Below are positions 43,343-52,132 of a DNA stretch of 64,000 bases, one piece after another. Location: positions 1 through 64,000 of the forward strand of contig CAYXMM010000012.1 in the NCBI GenBank assembly GCA_964465945.1, in the 5' to 3' direction. The notes beneath the pieces are model-generated. The model had not been told where the DNA came from and did not search any database. It saw only the letters and a list, made by a program, of their open reading frames with translations. The DNA comes from JAJRPT01 sp964465945. GTDB taxonomy: Bacteria > Bacteroidota > Ignavibacteria > Kapaibacteriales > UBA2268. How positions within the stretch are numbered: the first letter of the stretch is position 1; each line of letters opens with the position of its first letter. Both the position numbers and the translations under genes were made by a program.

Positions 43343-44791
43343 TTATCCATTCAAATGTTTTGTAACAATATCTGCGACAAGTTTAGGATTCGCTTTCCCT
43401 TTTGTTTCTTTCATAATTTGACCTACAAAAAAGCCATGAACTCTGTCCTTACCCTCTTTAAATTTTTGAACTTCGTCAGGGTTTTCACTACATAGACGAA
43501 CAGCTATACTTTCTATTAGGTCAGAATCATTAACTTGAAGAAGTCCTTTTTCTTGAATTACGCTATTTGGAGATTTACCAGTTCCGATAATTTCCGGAAG
43601 AATATCTTTTGCAATTTGATTTGAGATTTTTCCAGTATTTAGAAGCTCAACTATTTCAGCTATTTGACTTTCAGAGAAGCCAAGTTCATTAATTGACAAA
43701 TTTTTCTCTGCTCTTAAACGTAGTAACTCAGTCATTATCCAATTACTAACTAATTTATATGCTTTCGAATCTTTAGTTTGAAGTAAGTCGCAAGTCCTTT
43801 CGTAGAAGTTTGCAAGTTCAAAATCCTCGACTAAAATACCAGCATCATAAAGAGGAATACTATATTCACTATGAAATCTATACTTCTTTTTAAGAGGCAT
43901 TTCCGGTAATTTATTATTGATTGAATTAACCATTTCCTGTGGAATTTTCAACAATGGGAGGTCCGCCTCAGGAAAATATCTATAATCTCTTGCTGATTCT
44001 TTAGTTCTCATTGGAATAGTTTTATTCTTTACCCCATCCCACATTCTTGTTTCTTGAATAACTTTGCCACCAGATTCAATCAATTCGATTTGTCTATGAA
44101 TTTCATATTCAATAGCTTTTTCTACATTCCTAAAGGAGTTCATATTCTTTACTTCGGTTTTTGTGCCGAACTCAGTAGCATCTTTTAGCATAACAGAAAC
44201 ATTGGCGTCGCAACGGAGTGCGCCTTCTTCCATATTTCCACTACTTACACCAGTGTATAGGAGAATTTGCTTTAACTGATTTAAGTATTGGTGAGCTTCG
44301 GTTGCAGAACGAATTTCTGGCTCAGATACGATTTCAATTAACGGCACACCCGCTCTATTATAGTCTAAGAGTGTATCAATATCTAAATCGTGAATAGATT
44401 TCCCTGTATCCTCTTCCATATGTATGCGAGTAATTCCAATTTTTTTTATTCCGTCGTTTAATTCTATCTCTATAAACCCATCGTAGCAAATTGGACCTTC
44501 GTGCTGAGAAATTTGGTAGCCCTTCGGTAAGTCTGGGTAAAAATAATTTTTTCTATCAAACCTATTTACTTCCCTTATCTTACAATTCGTCGCAAGACCC
44601 ACTTTTATCGCAAACTCTACTAATTTCTTATTTAGCACAGGTAATGCGCCTGGCATTGCTAAAGTAACTACATCAGTATTGTGGTTTGGACTTTCACCAA
44701 AATTAGTAGAACTCGAAGAAAATGCTTTACTTTCCGTTAAAAGTTGGGTATGAACTTCTAGCCCAATCACACTTATATATTTATCGTTCAT
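43343..44791 (-). CDS. gatB: Asp-tRNA(Asn)/Glu-tRNA(Gln) amidotransferase subunit B
   Basis: The 482-residue protein opens ISVIGLEVHTQLLTESKAFS. It has LALPGALPVLN-like LAMPGALPVLNKK near residue 43, FDRKNYFYPDLPKGYQISQ near residue 80, EEGALRCDANVSV near residue 190, and the C-terminal YqeY/tail domain (SNQIAKDIL, VADIVTKHLNG). GatB is the kinase and amidase subunit of GatCAB that activates Glu/Asp on tRNA. gatC is about 19 kb away in this window, so the complex is not encoded in one operon. Confidence 0.96.
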   Translation of the reverse strand: MNDKYISVIGLEVHTQLLTESKAFSSSSTNFGESPNHNTDVVTLAMPGALPVLNKKLVEFAIKVGLATNCKIREVNRFDRKNYFYPDLPKGYQISQHEGPICYDGFIEIELNDGIKKIGITRIHMEEDTGKSIHDLDIDTLLDYNRAGVPLIEIVSEPEIRSATEAHQYLNQLKQILLYTGVSSGNMEEGALRCDANVSVMLKDATEFGTKTEVKNMNSFRNVEKAIEYEIHRQIELIESGGKVIQETRMWDGVKNKTIPMRTKESARDYRYFPEADLPLLKIPQEMVNSINNKLPEMPLKKKYRFHSEYSIPLYDAGILVEDFELANFYERTCDLLQTKDSKAYKLVSNWIMTELLRLRAEKNLSINELGFSESQIAEIVELLNTGKISNQIAKDILPEIIGTGKSPNSVIQEKGLLQVNDSDLIESIAVRLCSENPDEVQKFKEGKDRVHGFFVGQIMKETKGKANPKLVADIVTKHLNG

Positions 44792-44861
44792 TCTTAATAT
44801 TTACAATTAGAAAAAAAATCTTAATTTGCAAAAAAATATATGCAATTTAAAAACAAAACTT

Positions 44862-44869
44862 TATATTTG
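44862..44869 (+). promoter_or_regulatory. -7 element TATATTTG of the TPR gene
   Basis: TATATTTG fits TAnnTTTG and is 37 bases before the preferred start at 44899. Confidence 0.45.
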
Positions 44870-44898
44870 TTAATAAAAAATAGCAAATGGGGGAAAAT

Positions 44899-45528
44899 AT
44901 GAAAAATCTTTTATACTTTTTGACTTTTTTAGTTTCAATTTCACTTTATGCACAAGGTGGCGAAGGTTTTATCAAATCTGCTTTTAATGCCGTCCAAGCT
45001 AAGAATTATCCTGTTGCGATAGAGCAATATACTAAAGCCATAGACAACAATAGCTCTTATGCTCCAGCATATTATGGACGTGGATTGGCATACTTTTATT
45101 CCGATAACGTAAGCGAAGCGCTTGCCGATTTTAACAAAGCAATCTCTATTGATAAAAACTATTTTGAAGCTTATTATGCAAAAGGTATTTGCGATTTGAA
45201 AGGTTCTAAGTTCAATGAGGCAATCGCTAATTTCAATAAAGCATTGAGTATAAGCAATGCTTTTCCTGAAGCACTTTATGCAAGAGCGAATGCAAATTAC
45301 TACCTTGAAAATTACGAAAAAGCACTTACTGATTACAACAAGTCAATTCAATTACAGCCAGACTATGGTTTATCATACTACGGAAGAGCGATAACAAATA
45401 AGATTTTAAAATTCAACGATGCCGCACTTAAAGATTTCGACAAATATCTTGAGTTAAATGCAAACAGAGATGGGCTTGAGTCAGAAGTTGCCCGATTGAT
45501 TAAAGAGATTGAAATGACTAAAGAATAA
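44899..45528 (+). CDS. Exported TPR protein
   Basis: The protein is 209 residues from the ATG at 44899, which has GGGGGA at good distance. The upstream in-frame ATG at 44887 lies inside that ribosome binding site and is less likely. A signal peptide (KNLLYFLTFLVSISLYAQ) is followed by five TPR repeats at about residues 28-190, for example YPVAIEQYTKAIDNN, APAYYGRGLAYFY, FNEAIANFNKALSIS and YEKALTDYNKSIQLQP. It is probably a periplasmic scaffold that holds together other envelope proteins. Single gene with its own promoter and terminator. Confidence 0.85.
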   Translation: MKNLLYFLTFLVSISLYAQGGEGFIKSAFNAVQAKNYPVAIEQYTKAIDNNSSYAPAYYGRGLAYFYSDNVSEALADFNKAISIDKNYFEAYYAKGICDLKGSKFNEAIANFNKALSISNAFPEALYARANANYYLENYEKALTDYNKSIQLQPDYGLSYYGRAITNKILKFNDAALKDFDKYLELNANRDGLESEVARLIKEIEMTKE

Positions 45529-45558
45529 TTTTAGTTAACTATTAAAACACAAACAAGA

Positions 45559-45587
45559 ACTATGAAATGCACTTCATAGTTTTTTTT
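45559..45587 (+). terminator. Terminator of the TPR gene
   Basis: Hairpin AACTATGAA / TTCATAGTT with a five-base loop, followed by T6, 31 bases after the stop. Confidence 0.85.
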
Positions 45588-45644
45588 GTAACTTTTTGAA
45601 TTTTAAAGTGTCTATTGTATAAATAATAATTTACAGGTTTAAAA

Positions 45645-46043
45645 ATGTATAAATTTACTGCATTAATTATTCTTTTATCTTTATCCTCTTGCTTTGACTT
45701 TCTTACTAATAGTAATGATGACAAGAAGCCAGATAAACCAACATCAACAGAATTTACATTAGAAGTTGGCGATACTCAAACTTTACCAAATGGGTCAATA
45801 ATCAAATTTGTAGATATTCTTGAAGATTCGAGATGTCCTATCGATGTTGAATGTGTGTGGGAAGGTAATTTTAAAATTCAATTAGAGATTGATAGTAAAA
45901 CAATGCTTTTAAACACTAACCTCGAACCAAAAGCCATTGATATAAATGGAACAAAAATATCAATTAAAAAAGTACTTCCAGAAGCAGATAGCAAAAAGAA
46001 AATTGAAAAACATGAATATGAAGTATTGTTTAAGGTTGAGTAA
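45645..46043 (+). CDS. Small lipoprotein with DSRCP/CVWEGN motif
   Basis: The 132-residue lipoprotein has the lipid cysteine in LSSCFDF at about residue 16. The mature part is one beta domain with GDTQTLPNGSIIKFVDIL and the conserved DSRCPIDVECVWEGN, a motif I recall from a widespread family of small secreted proteins of unknown function. The two cysteines of this motif would form a disulfide. Single gene with a terminator at 46065-46091. Confidence 0.8.
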   Translation: MYKFTALIILLSLSSCFDFLTNSNDDKKPDKPTSTEFTLEVGDTQTLPNGSIIKFVDILEDSRCPIDVECVWEGNFKIQLEIDSKTMLLNTNLEPKAIDINGTKISIKKVLPEADSKKKIEKHEYEVLFKVE

Positions 46044-46064
46044 AACTATATTCTATTAAAATAA

Positions 46065-46091
46065 AAAATGGAGGTAATAAACCCCCATTTT
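46065..46091 (+). terminator. Terminator of the small lipoprotein gene
   Basis: AAAATGGAGG pairs imperfectly with CCCCCATTTT around an AT loop, 22 bases after the stop. It could also serve the convergent lepB gene. Confidence 0.6.
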
Positions 46092-46113
46092 CTTTTATCT
46101 TATATTTTTTATC

Positions 46114-47010
46114 TTAATTTATAAATGTTCCGATTCTGCCAAATCTTGTAGTTGCAAGTTTAGCTATTATATTTGAGATTGGTTGGTTTGTGTCCCAGGA
46201 CCAATAAACTACAATAGGAGTCCCAACTACATTATCATAAGGAACAAATCCCCATGAACGCGAATCTTCGCTATTATCTCTATTATCACCCATTGCAAAG
46301 CAGTAATCTCTTTCTACTATATATTCTTTAACTGGTTTTCCATCGACTAAAACTGAATTTCTATCAACAGAAACTTCGTGTCCTTCTCTTCTAATGAATG
46401 TGTCCCATTGTCTTAGATTATCAAGGTTTAATGGAATTTTATCTCCTATTTTCGGCATTGTAATAGGTCCATAGTTATTCAAACTCCAAGTTGTTCCATA
46501 AGGGAAACCCGCCATTCTATCGCCAATGTAAGGAATAAATTTAGAATTTTTAGGAAAAGGGTATTTTTTACCATTCACATAAACAACTTTATCCTTTATC
46601 TCTAAAACATCACCTGCTGTCGCAATACATCTTTTTAAGTAATATTGAAACTCAGCTGATTCAAGTTCATCTCTATCACCTGGATAAACAAATACTATTA
46701 CATCGCCCTTTTCTGGCTCCCAGAAACCTGGAAATTTATAGTAAGGTAAGGGAATATTTAAAATTGGAATGATTTGAGGAGTAGTCGGACCATATTTGAA
46801 TTTATTTACAAATAGGAAATCACCTGTCATAACTTCGTTTTCCATCGAACCAGTAGGCACAACAAAAGAAGCAATCGCTATTCCATTTATAATCATCACA
46901 AAAAGAATTGCCTGAGGTAAAATTTTAATAGTATTTATAATACTTTGGATAAAATTTTCTTCTTTTTTTGGCTTAACTTCTTTTCTTAATCTCATTTTAG
47001 ACATTTTCAA
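46114..47010 (-). CDS. lepB: Signal peptidase I
   Basis: The 298-residue protein has a single N-terminal membrane anchor (about residues 30-50, ILPQAILFVMIINGIAIASF). Family boxes are B PTGSMENEVMTGD with the catalytic serine near residue 55, D YLKRCIATAGDVL with the catalytic lysine, and E MGDNRDNSEDSRSWG near residue 250. It cleaves signal peptides on the outer side of the inner membrane. The insert between boxes C and E is longer than in Gram-positive enzymes, as is usual in this group. It follows lepA by 8 bases, the classical lepA-lepB arrangement. Confidence 0.95.
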   Translation of the reverse strand: MKMSKMRLRKEVKPKKEENFIQSIINTIKILPQAILFVMIINGIAIASFVVPTGSMENEVMTGDFLFVNKFKYGPTTPQIIPILNIPLPYYKFPGFWEPEKGDVIVFVYPGDRDELESAEFQYYLKRCIATAGDVLEIKDKVVYVNGKKYPFPKNSKFIPYIGDRMAGFPYGTTWSLNNYGPITMPKIGDKIPLNLDNLRQWDTFIRREGHEVSVDRNSVLVDGKPVKEYIVERDYCFAMGDNRDNSEDSRSWGFVPYDNVVGTPIVVYWSWDTNQPISNIIAKLATTRFGRIGTFIN

Positions 47011-47018
47011 AATCTCTA

Positions 47019-48818
47019 TTAATTATCAATGCTTAATACTGCGTGAAATGCTTCTTGTGGCACTTCAACAGAACCAATTTGTTTCATACGTTTTTTCCCC
47101 TCTTTTTGTTTTTCCAATAGCTTTCTTTTCCTGGAAATATCACCACCATAACATTTAGCAGTAACATTCTTTCTAAGCGCTTTCACAGTAGTTCTGGAAA
47201 TAACTTTATTCCCTATAGCAGCTTGGATAGCAACTTCAAACATTTGAGGGGGAATTAATTCTTTTAACTTATCACACAAACGCTTACCCCAATCATACGC
47301 TTTATCTCTATGAACAATAGAAGATAGAGCATCAACTGGGTCGCCATTTAATAGAACATCTAATTTAACAAGAACGCCTGGCTTCTCATCGGAAAACTCA
47401 TAATCTAATGAAGCATAGCCACGAGAAGTCGACTTTAACTTATCATAAAAATCAAAAACTATTTCAGCAAGAGGTAAATCAAATATTAATTCTACTCTTG
47501 AAGTTGTAATATAGTTTTGTGCAAGAATTGTGCCTCTTTTGTCCATACACAATTTCATTATATTACCAATGTATTCAGCAGGAGTAATAATTTGAGCTTT
47601 TATATATGGTTCATACACTTCTTCTATTTCACCTGGGTCAGGTAGTTCAGAAGGATTAGATACATAAATTGATTCTTTGTGTCTTCGTTCTACTCTATAT
47701 CTTACGCTTGGAACAGTCGTAACAATAGTTTGATTGAACTCTCTATCTAAGCGTTCTTGGACTATATCCATGTGAAGCATACCTAAGAAACCACAACGAA
47801 AGCCAAATCCAAGAGCTTTAGAGGTTTCTGGCTCATAAGTTATTGCGGCATCGTTTAAAGATAATTTAGCGAGTGCTTCTCTCAAATCTTCAAAGTCTGC
47901 AGAATCAGCAGGATAAATTCCACTAAACACCATCGGCTTAACTTCTTTAAAGCCACCTATAGGTTCTTTAGTTGGATTTTTTACTGAAGTTATAGTGTCG
48001 CCAACTTTAATATCGCTCAGCGACCGAATAGCAGCTGCCATATACCCAGCATTACCTGCACTTAGTTCTTTAGTTCTGAATCTATTTAAGTGAAACACTC
48101 CGACTTCTTCTACATCGTATTCTTTACCTGTTCTTACGAATCGAATTTTTTCATTTTCACGTAAAACACCATCGAAAATTCTATAATTAATTATAACACC
48201 TCTATAAGGGTCATACAAAGAGTCATAAATTAGTGCTTTTAAAGGTGCTTCTGGGTCTCCTTTTGGAGCAGGTATTCTATCAACTACTGCATCTAAAATA
48301 TCTTTTATCCCGATTCCATTTTTTGCTGAAGCAAGGACAATTTCACTTTCTTTGCAACCGATTAAATCAATTACTTCTTGTTTTACGCTTTCTAATGTTG
48401 TTGAAGCAGAAGGTAAGTCAATTTTATTTAACACAGGAATAATTTCTAAATCGTGTTCTATTGCTAAATAAAGATTTGAGATAGTCTGAGCTTCGATTCC
48501 TTGCGTCGCATCGACAACAAGAATAGCACCTTCGCAAGCAGCAAGAGAGCGAGAAACTTCATAAGTAAAATCTACGTGACCTGGAGTGTCAATAAGGTTT
48601 AGAAAATAAACTTCATCGTCTCTTTTATATTCCATTTGAATGGCATGGAGTTTAATCGTTATTCCACGTTCTTGTTCTAACGGATTAGCATCAAGAATCT
48701 GAGCATTAGTCATTTCCCTTTCGGTGATACGACCTGTCATTTCAAGCATTCTATCAGCTAATGTAGATTTTCCATGGTCTATATGAGCGATAATACAAAA
48801 GTTTCTTATATTCTTCAT
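47019..48818 (-). CDS. lepA: Elongation factor 4 (back-translocating GTPase)
   Basis: The 599-residue translational GTPase has G1 AHIDHGKSTLADRM near residue 12, G2 RGITIK, G3 DTPGHVDF, G4 NKIDLP, the EF-G-like domains II, III and V, and the LepA-specific C-terminal domain with KRKLLEKQKEGKKRMKQIG. EF4 acts on stalled or mistranslocated ribosomes and in ribosome biogenesis. Length is normal. It is transcribed after tRNA-Ser (37 bases upstream) and before lepB. Confidence 0.97.
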   Translation of the reverse strand: MKNIRNFCIIAHIDHGKSTLADRMLEMTGRITEREMTNAQILDANPLEQERGITIKLHAIQMEYKRDDEVYFLNLIDTPGHVDFTYEVSRSLAACEGAILVVDATQGIEAQTISNLYLAIEHDLEIIPVLNKIDLPSASTTLESVKQEVIDLIGCKESEIVLASAKNGIGIKDILDAVVDRIPAPKGDPEAPLKALIYDSLYDPYRGVIINYRIFDGVLRENEKIRFVRTGKEYDVEEVGVFHLNRFRTKELSAGNAGYMAAAIRSLSDIKVGDTITSVKNPTKEPIGGFKEVKPMVFSGIYPADSADFEDLREALAKLSLNDAAITYEPETSKALGFGFRCGFLGMLHMDIVQERLDREFNQTIVTTVPSVRYRVERRHKESIYVSNPSELPDPGEIEEVYEPYIKAQIITPAEYIGNIMKLCMDKRGTILAQNYITTSRVELIFDLPLAEIVFDFYDKLKSTSRGYASLDYEFSDEKPGVLVKLDVLLNGDPVDALSSIVHRDKAYDWGKRLCDKLKELIPPQMFEVAIQAAIGNKVISRTTVKALRKNVTAKCYGGDISRKRKLLEKQKEGKKRMKQIGSVEVPQEAFHAVLSIDN

Positions 48819-48855
48819 TATTCCTTAAAAGAAATAGAGTTACAATTATTCCCAG

Positions 48856-48942
48856 CGGAGAGGGAGGGATTCGAACCCTCGGTACCGTTGCCGGCACACA
48901 CGCTTTCCAGGCGTGCCAGTTAAACCACTCCTGCACCTATCC
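48856..48942 (-). tRNA. tRNA-Ser (anticodon GGA)
   Basis: The 87-base tRNA has a long variable arm typical of serine. The anticodon arm is CACGC-CTGGAAA-GCGTG with anticodon GGA. The T arm is GAGGG-TTCGAAT-CCCTC and the discriminator is G. The acceptor arms GGATAGG and CCTCTCC pair except for a U-C mismatch at the fourth position. CCA is not encoded. A TAATTTTG promoter element lies 10 bases upstream. lepA follows at 37 bases and may be co-transcribed. Confidence 0.93.
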
Positions 48943-48951
48943 AAAAGATTA

Positions 48952-48959
48952 CAAAATTA
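48952..48959 (-). promoter_or_regulatory. -7 element TAATTTTG of tRNA-Ser
   Basis: The minus-strand TAATTTTG ends 10 bases before the tRNA 5' end, in the expected place for a promoter giving almost no leader. The wider sequence CAAAATTACGAA (+ strand) also precedes tRNA-Pro. Confidence 0.6.
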
Positions 48960-49063
48960 CGAAATTTCTCTGAAATTATGATAAATATTCAAAGTTTTAA
49001 ATATTTAAACTATATAAAACCATTTTTCTTTTCCTATTTTAACAATTATATTCAATTTTTATG

Positions 49064-49071
49064 TATATTTG
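49064..49071 (+). promoter_or_regulatory. -7 element TATATTTG of the second restriction-modification operon
   Basis: TATATTTG lies 14 bases before the first unit of the 38-bp tandem duplication and 84 bases before the start at 49155. It would give a leader that contains the 10-codon frame at 49117-49149. Confidence 0.4.
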
Positions 49072-49084
49072 AAACTTAAGATAG

Positions 49085-49160
49085 AAAATATTTATAATTA
49101 AAATTATATAAATTTAATGAATAAAATATTTATAATTAAAATTATATAAATTTAATGAAT
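49085..49160 (+). repeat. Perfect 38-bp tandem duplication that includes the restriction gene start codon
   Basis: Two identical units, 49085-49122 and 49123-49160, begin AAAATATTTATAATTAAAAT and both end TTTAATGAAT. The duplication copies the start codon. The first copy opens a 10-codon frame (MNKIFIIKII) ending at 49149; the second opens the restriction gene. Confidence 0.9.
49117..49149 (+). CDS. Ten-codon leader frame created by the duplication
   Basis: ATG AAT AAA starts here exactly as in the restriction gene, but the frame ends after ten codons (MNKIFIIKII) six bases before the true start. It may be translated from the duplicated initiation site and could act as an upstream frame affecting expression of the nuclease. 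This is inference from the sequence; there is no evidence for a functional peptide. Confidence 0.35.
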   Translation: MNKIFIIKII

Positions 49161-49937
49161 AAATGGACTACACAAAGTATTGAATACGCACAACAAAGGT
49201 CATATCTATATGATTTATTTAGAGTTTATCCTACAATTCCAGAAGGAATAAGAGACATAGATAATGAAAAGTGGAGTAAAGTAGAATGCTCATTTCAAAA
49301 CAGAAATAATCAAGAACTAATAAAAAACTTATTATCTTTGGACTTATTTCCTATTAAAGATAGTTATATTGCATATTTAAAAAGGGACAAAGGTGCAATA
49401 GAAAGAAACCCTAACACAATAAATAGAATTTGTGGTAGATTGTATGAAATGGGTTTAGATAAAATTTACGAGAAAAGCTCTGAGCCAAAAGAAACAAATC
49501 GGCAAATTGGACCAATGTTTAAAGATTGGATTAAAAGCAAATCATTAGGAATTGAACCAGTTGATATAAGTCAGTTTACTTCAAATAACGACAATGCTAT
49601 TTTAGATGCGAGTGATAACGCAATGAAGTTATTCGCAAGCGAACATCTTAACTATAAACACGAAAAGGGATTGGATTTCGTTGCTAGATTTAATAATAAA
49701 TATATAATTGGAGAAGCAAAGTTTCTCACTGATTTCGGTGGTCATCAAAATGCTCAATTTAATGATGCAATGTCCACATTAAATTCTAAAGATGTAAAAG
49801 CAACTATAATAGCAATATTAGATGGCGTATTATATATTAAAGGAAATAATAAAATGTATAAGTCAATTAATGAGACGCATAACAACTTTAATATTATGAG
49901 TACTTTAGTCTTAAGGGAGTATCTTTACCAAGTTTAA
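49155..49937 (+). CDS. Type II restriction endonuclease (PD-(D/E)xK-like)
   Basis: The 260-residue protein lies directly before a DNA methyltransferase (1 base between stop and start). A probable catalytic core is KGLDFVARFNNKYIIGEAKF near residue 178: an aspartate, a hydrophobic strand and ExK, the PD-(D/E)xK pattern. IGPMFKDWIKSKSLGIEP near residue 118 and FTSNNDNAILDASDNAM are shared by a family of restriction enzymes that I cannot name with certainty. The target site is unknown. The intact frame contrasts with the broken system at 7353-9270. Confidence 0.75.
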   Translation: MNKWTTQSIEYAQQRSYLYDLFRVYPTIPEGIRDIDNEKWSKVECSFQNRNNQELIKNLLSLDLFPIKDSYIAYLKRDKGAIERNPNTINRICGRLYEMGLDKIYEKSSEPKETNRQIGPMFKDWIKSKSLGIEPVDISQFTSNNDNAILDASDNAMKLFASEHLNYKHEKGLDFVARFNNKYIIGEAKFLTDFGGHQNAQFNDAMSTLNSKDVKATIIAILDGVLYIKGNNKMYKSINETHNNFNIMSTLVLREYLYQV

Positions 49938-49938
49938 T

Positions 49939-50994
49939 ATGAAAAATTTACTATTAAAATCTGATAATATAATAGGTTTAAAATATCTTCTTAATGAAAT
50001 GAATTTAGGGGGAAAAGTTGATTTAGTCTATATAGATCCACCATACTCAACTGGAAGCAATTTTACAATAAGCGAAGGGCGAGCAACTACAATAAGTAAC
50101 TCAAAAAATGGATCTATTGCATATTCTGATAAACTTATAGGAATTGATTTTTTAAATTTTCTAAAAGATAGATTAGTTCTGTTAAAAGAATTGCTTTCTG
50201 ATAAAGGATCTATTTATTTACACATTGATTATAAAATTGGTCATTATGTAAAAATATTAATGGACGAGATTTTCGGAATTGATAATTTTAGAAATGACAT
50301 AAGTCGCATAAAATGTAATCCAAAGAATTTTAATAGAATTGGCTATGGAAATATAAAGGATATGATTTTGTTTTATACAAAATCTGCTGAACCGATTTGG
50401 AACGAGCCAAGAGAAAAATACTCCGAAAAAGATATTGAAAAGCTGTTCCCAAAAATTGATAACAAAGGAAGAAGATATACAACAGTACCAATTCACGCTC
50501 CTGGTGAAACTACAAATGGGTTGTCTAATCAGCCATTTAAGGGAATTTACCCTCCAAAAGGGCGACATTGGAGGACAAAGGTCCAAACATTAGAACAATG
50601 GGATAACGATGGATTAATTGAATGGTCTGCAACTGGCAACCCACGAAAAAAAATATTTATAGATGAAAGGGAAGGTAAGCGAATCCAAGATATTTGGGAG
50701 TTAAAAGACCCGCAATATCCAACCTATCCAACAGAAAAAAACTCAGAAATATTAGATTTAATAATTAAAACCTCTTCAAATGAAGGAAGTATTGTTTTAG
50801 ATTGCTTCTGTGGCTCTGGGACAACTCTTTATTCAGCTCAATTACTTAAAAGGAATTGGATAGGCATTGACCAATCAGATTTAGCAATACAAGCCACCAT
50901 TAGTAAACTTGATATGATAAAATCCGATTTATTTTCTAATAATTTAGATTATAAATTTAAGTTATTAGAAAACAACTTAGCTTCTGCAACATAA
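49939..50994 (+). CDS. DNA methyltransferase, beta class, probably N6-adenine
   Basis: The 351-residue protein has motif IV LVYIDPPYSTGSNF near residue 30 (DPPY, typical of N6-adenine enzymes) and motif I as VLDCFCGSGTTLYSAQ near residue 283, the order of the beta class. A target recognition region lies in between (about residues 100-260). It immediately follows the restriction gene, so the R-M pair is one operon. It protects the host sites from the nuclease. All motifs are intact. Confidence 0.92.
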   Translation: MKNLLLKSDNIIGLKYLLNEMNLGGKVDLVYIDPPYSTGSNFTISEGRATTISNSKNGSIAYSDKLIGIDFLNFLKDRLVLLKELLSDKGSIYLHIDYKIGHYVKILMDEIFGIDNFRNDISRIKCNPKNFNRIGYGNIKDMILFYTKSAEPIWNEPREKYSEKDIEKLFPKIDNKGRRYTTVPIHAPGETTNGLSNQPFKGIYPPKGRHWRTKVQTLEQWDNDGLIEWSATGNPRKKIFIDEREGKRIQDIWELKDPQYPTYPTEKNSEILDLIIKTSSNEGSIVLDCFCGSGTTLYSAQLLKRNWIGIDQSDLAIQATISKLDMIKSDLFSNNLDYKFKLLENNLASAT

Positions 50995-51016
50995 TTTATG
51001 CTATTTTTTGATTTAA

Positions 51017-52132
51017 TTAAATCAAATTTTTCACATATTTTGCAATTTCAAGCGAACTTGTTAGACCTGGAGACTCAATTCCAATTAAATTTATAAGATT
51101 TTCAAAAGATTTATCGCTCTCTTTTTTGATAATAAAATCTCTTTGCGATTCACCTTCTTTTTGAAGTTTCGGGCGAATACCTGTATAGTCAGGAACTAAA
51201 TCATTTATTGTTATACCTTTTAAATATCTTGAAACAGATAGATAGAAGTCTTCTTTTAAATTTTCGTTGAAATCATAATCTATCTTATTGTTTTGCAAAT
51301 ACTGAACATCAGGACCTAATTTAATTCCATCGCCTAAATCTTTAGTTACGTGAATACCGAGTCCAGTAATATTTTTATTAGGAATAGGATAAATTAATTT
51401 ACTTACTAAACCACTTTTTGAAGAGCTAAGCTTAAAATAATGTCCTTTAGCATAATGTAATCTGTAATGATATTCATCAATATCAATTCCAGCCATTTCA
51501 GCAATTTTATCAGAGTTTAATCCAGCAGAATTAATTAATATTTCTGTTTCAATATCAAAAATATCATCATCAATGCTTTTAACTTTTAGTAACCAATTCT
51601 GATTTTTAGATATTTCGATTACTCCATGGTTATAAATAAAATCGACACCATTATTAAGACTATTTGCTTCTAATGACTGCATAAGTGAATGAGAGTCAAT
51701 AATACCAGTACTGGGAGATAAAATTGATGCCTCGGCTTTAATGTTTGGTTCTAAAGATAAAGTCTCATTTTTACTAAGAATTTTTAAATTTCTTGCTCCT
51801 AAGTCATTAGCGTTATTATAAATTTTATTAATGCTATTAAGGTCATCTTCAGTGCAAGCAACAATTAATTTACCACATTTTTTAAAAGGAATTGAAAATT
51901 TATCGCAGTAAGAATATAATGTTTCATTACCAGAAACGCATAGTTTAGCTTTTAAGGAATCTTTCGGATAGTAAATGCCAGCGTGAATTACCTCAGAATT
52001 ACGAGATGAAGTTTCTTCACCGAAATGCCCCCATTTTTCAATTAATAAAATATCATTGTAGTATTTTGAAAGTTCATTTGCTATCGCTAAGCCAACAACT
52101 CCCGCACCAATTATTGTAATTTGGAATTTCAT
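51017..52132 (-). CDS. FAD-dependent oxidoreductase, L-2-hydroxyglutarate oxidase-like
   Basis: The 371-residue protein of the DAO family has the FAD site ITIIGAGVVGLAIANEL at the N-terminus, SSRNSEVIHAGIYYPKDS near residue 42 (typical of LhgO/L2HGDH enzymes), LSPSTGIIDSHSLMQ near residue 152, and a C-terminal GIESPGLTSSLEIAKYV that binds FAD. It probably oxidises L-2-hydroxyglutarate or a related 2-hydroxy acid and feeds electrons to quinones. It starts at the position where the glycosyltransferase ends (one base apart), so it is co-transcribed with it. Confidence 0.88.
   Translation of the reverse strand: MKFQITIIGAGVVGLAIANELSKYYNDILLIEKWGHFGEETSSRNSEVIHAGIYYPKDSLKAKLCVSGNETLYSYCDKFSIPFKKCGKLIVACTEDDLNSINKIYNNANDLGARNLKILSKNETLSLEPNIKAEASILSPSTGIIDSHSLMQSLEANSLNNGVDFIYNHGVIEISKNQNWLLKVKSIDDDIFDIETEILINSAGLNSDKIAEMAGIDIDEYHYRLHYAKGHYFKLSSSKSGLVSKLIYPIPNKNITGLGIHVTKDLGDGIKLGPDVQYLQNNKIDYDFNENLKEDFYLSVSRYLKGITINDLVPDYTGIRPKLQKEGESQRDFIIKKESDKSFENLINLIGIESPGLTSSLEIAKYVKNLI

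Noticed and set aside
48754..48936. A 60-residue open frame on the minus strand over tRNA-Ser
   Set aside because: It is the tRNA gene read as protein and runs into the start of lepA in another frame.
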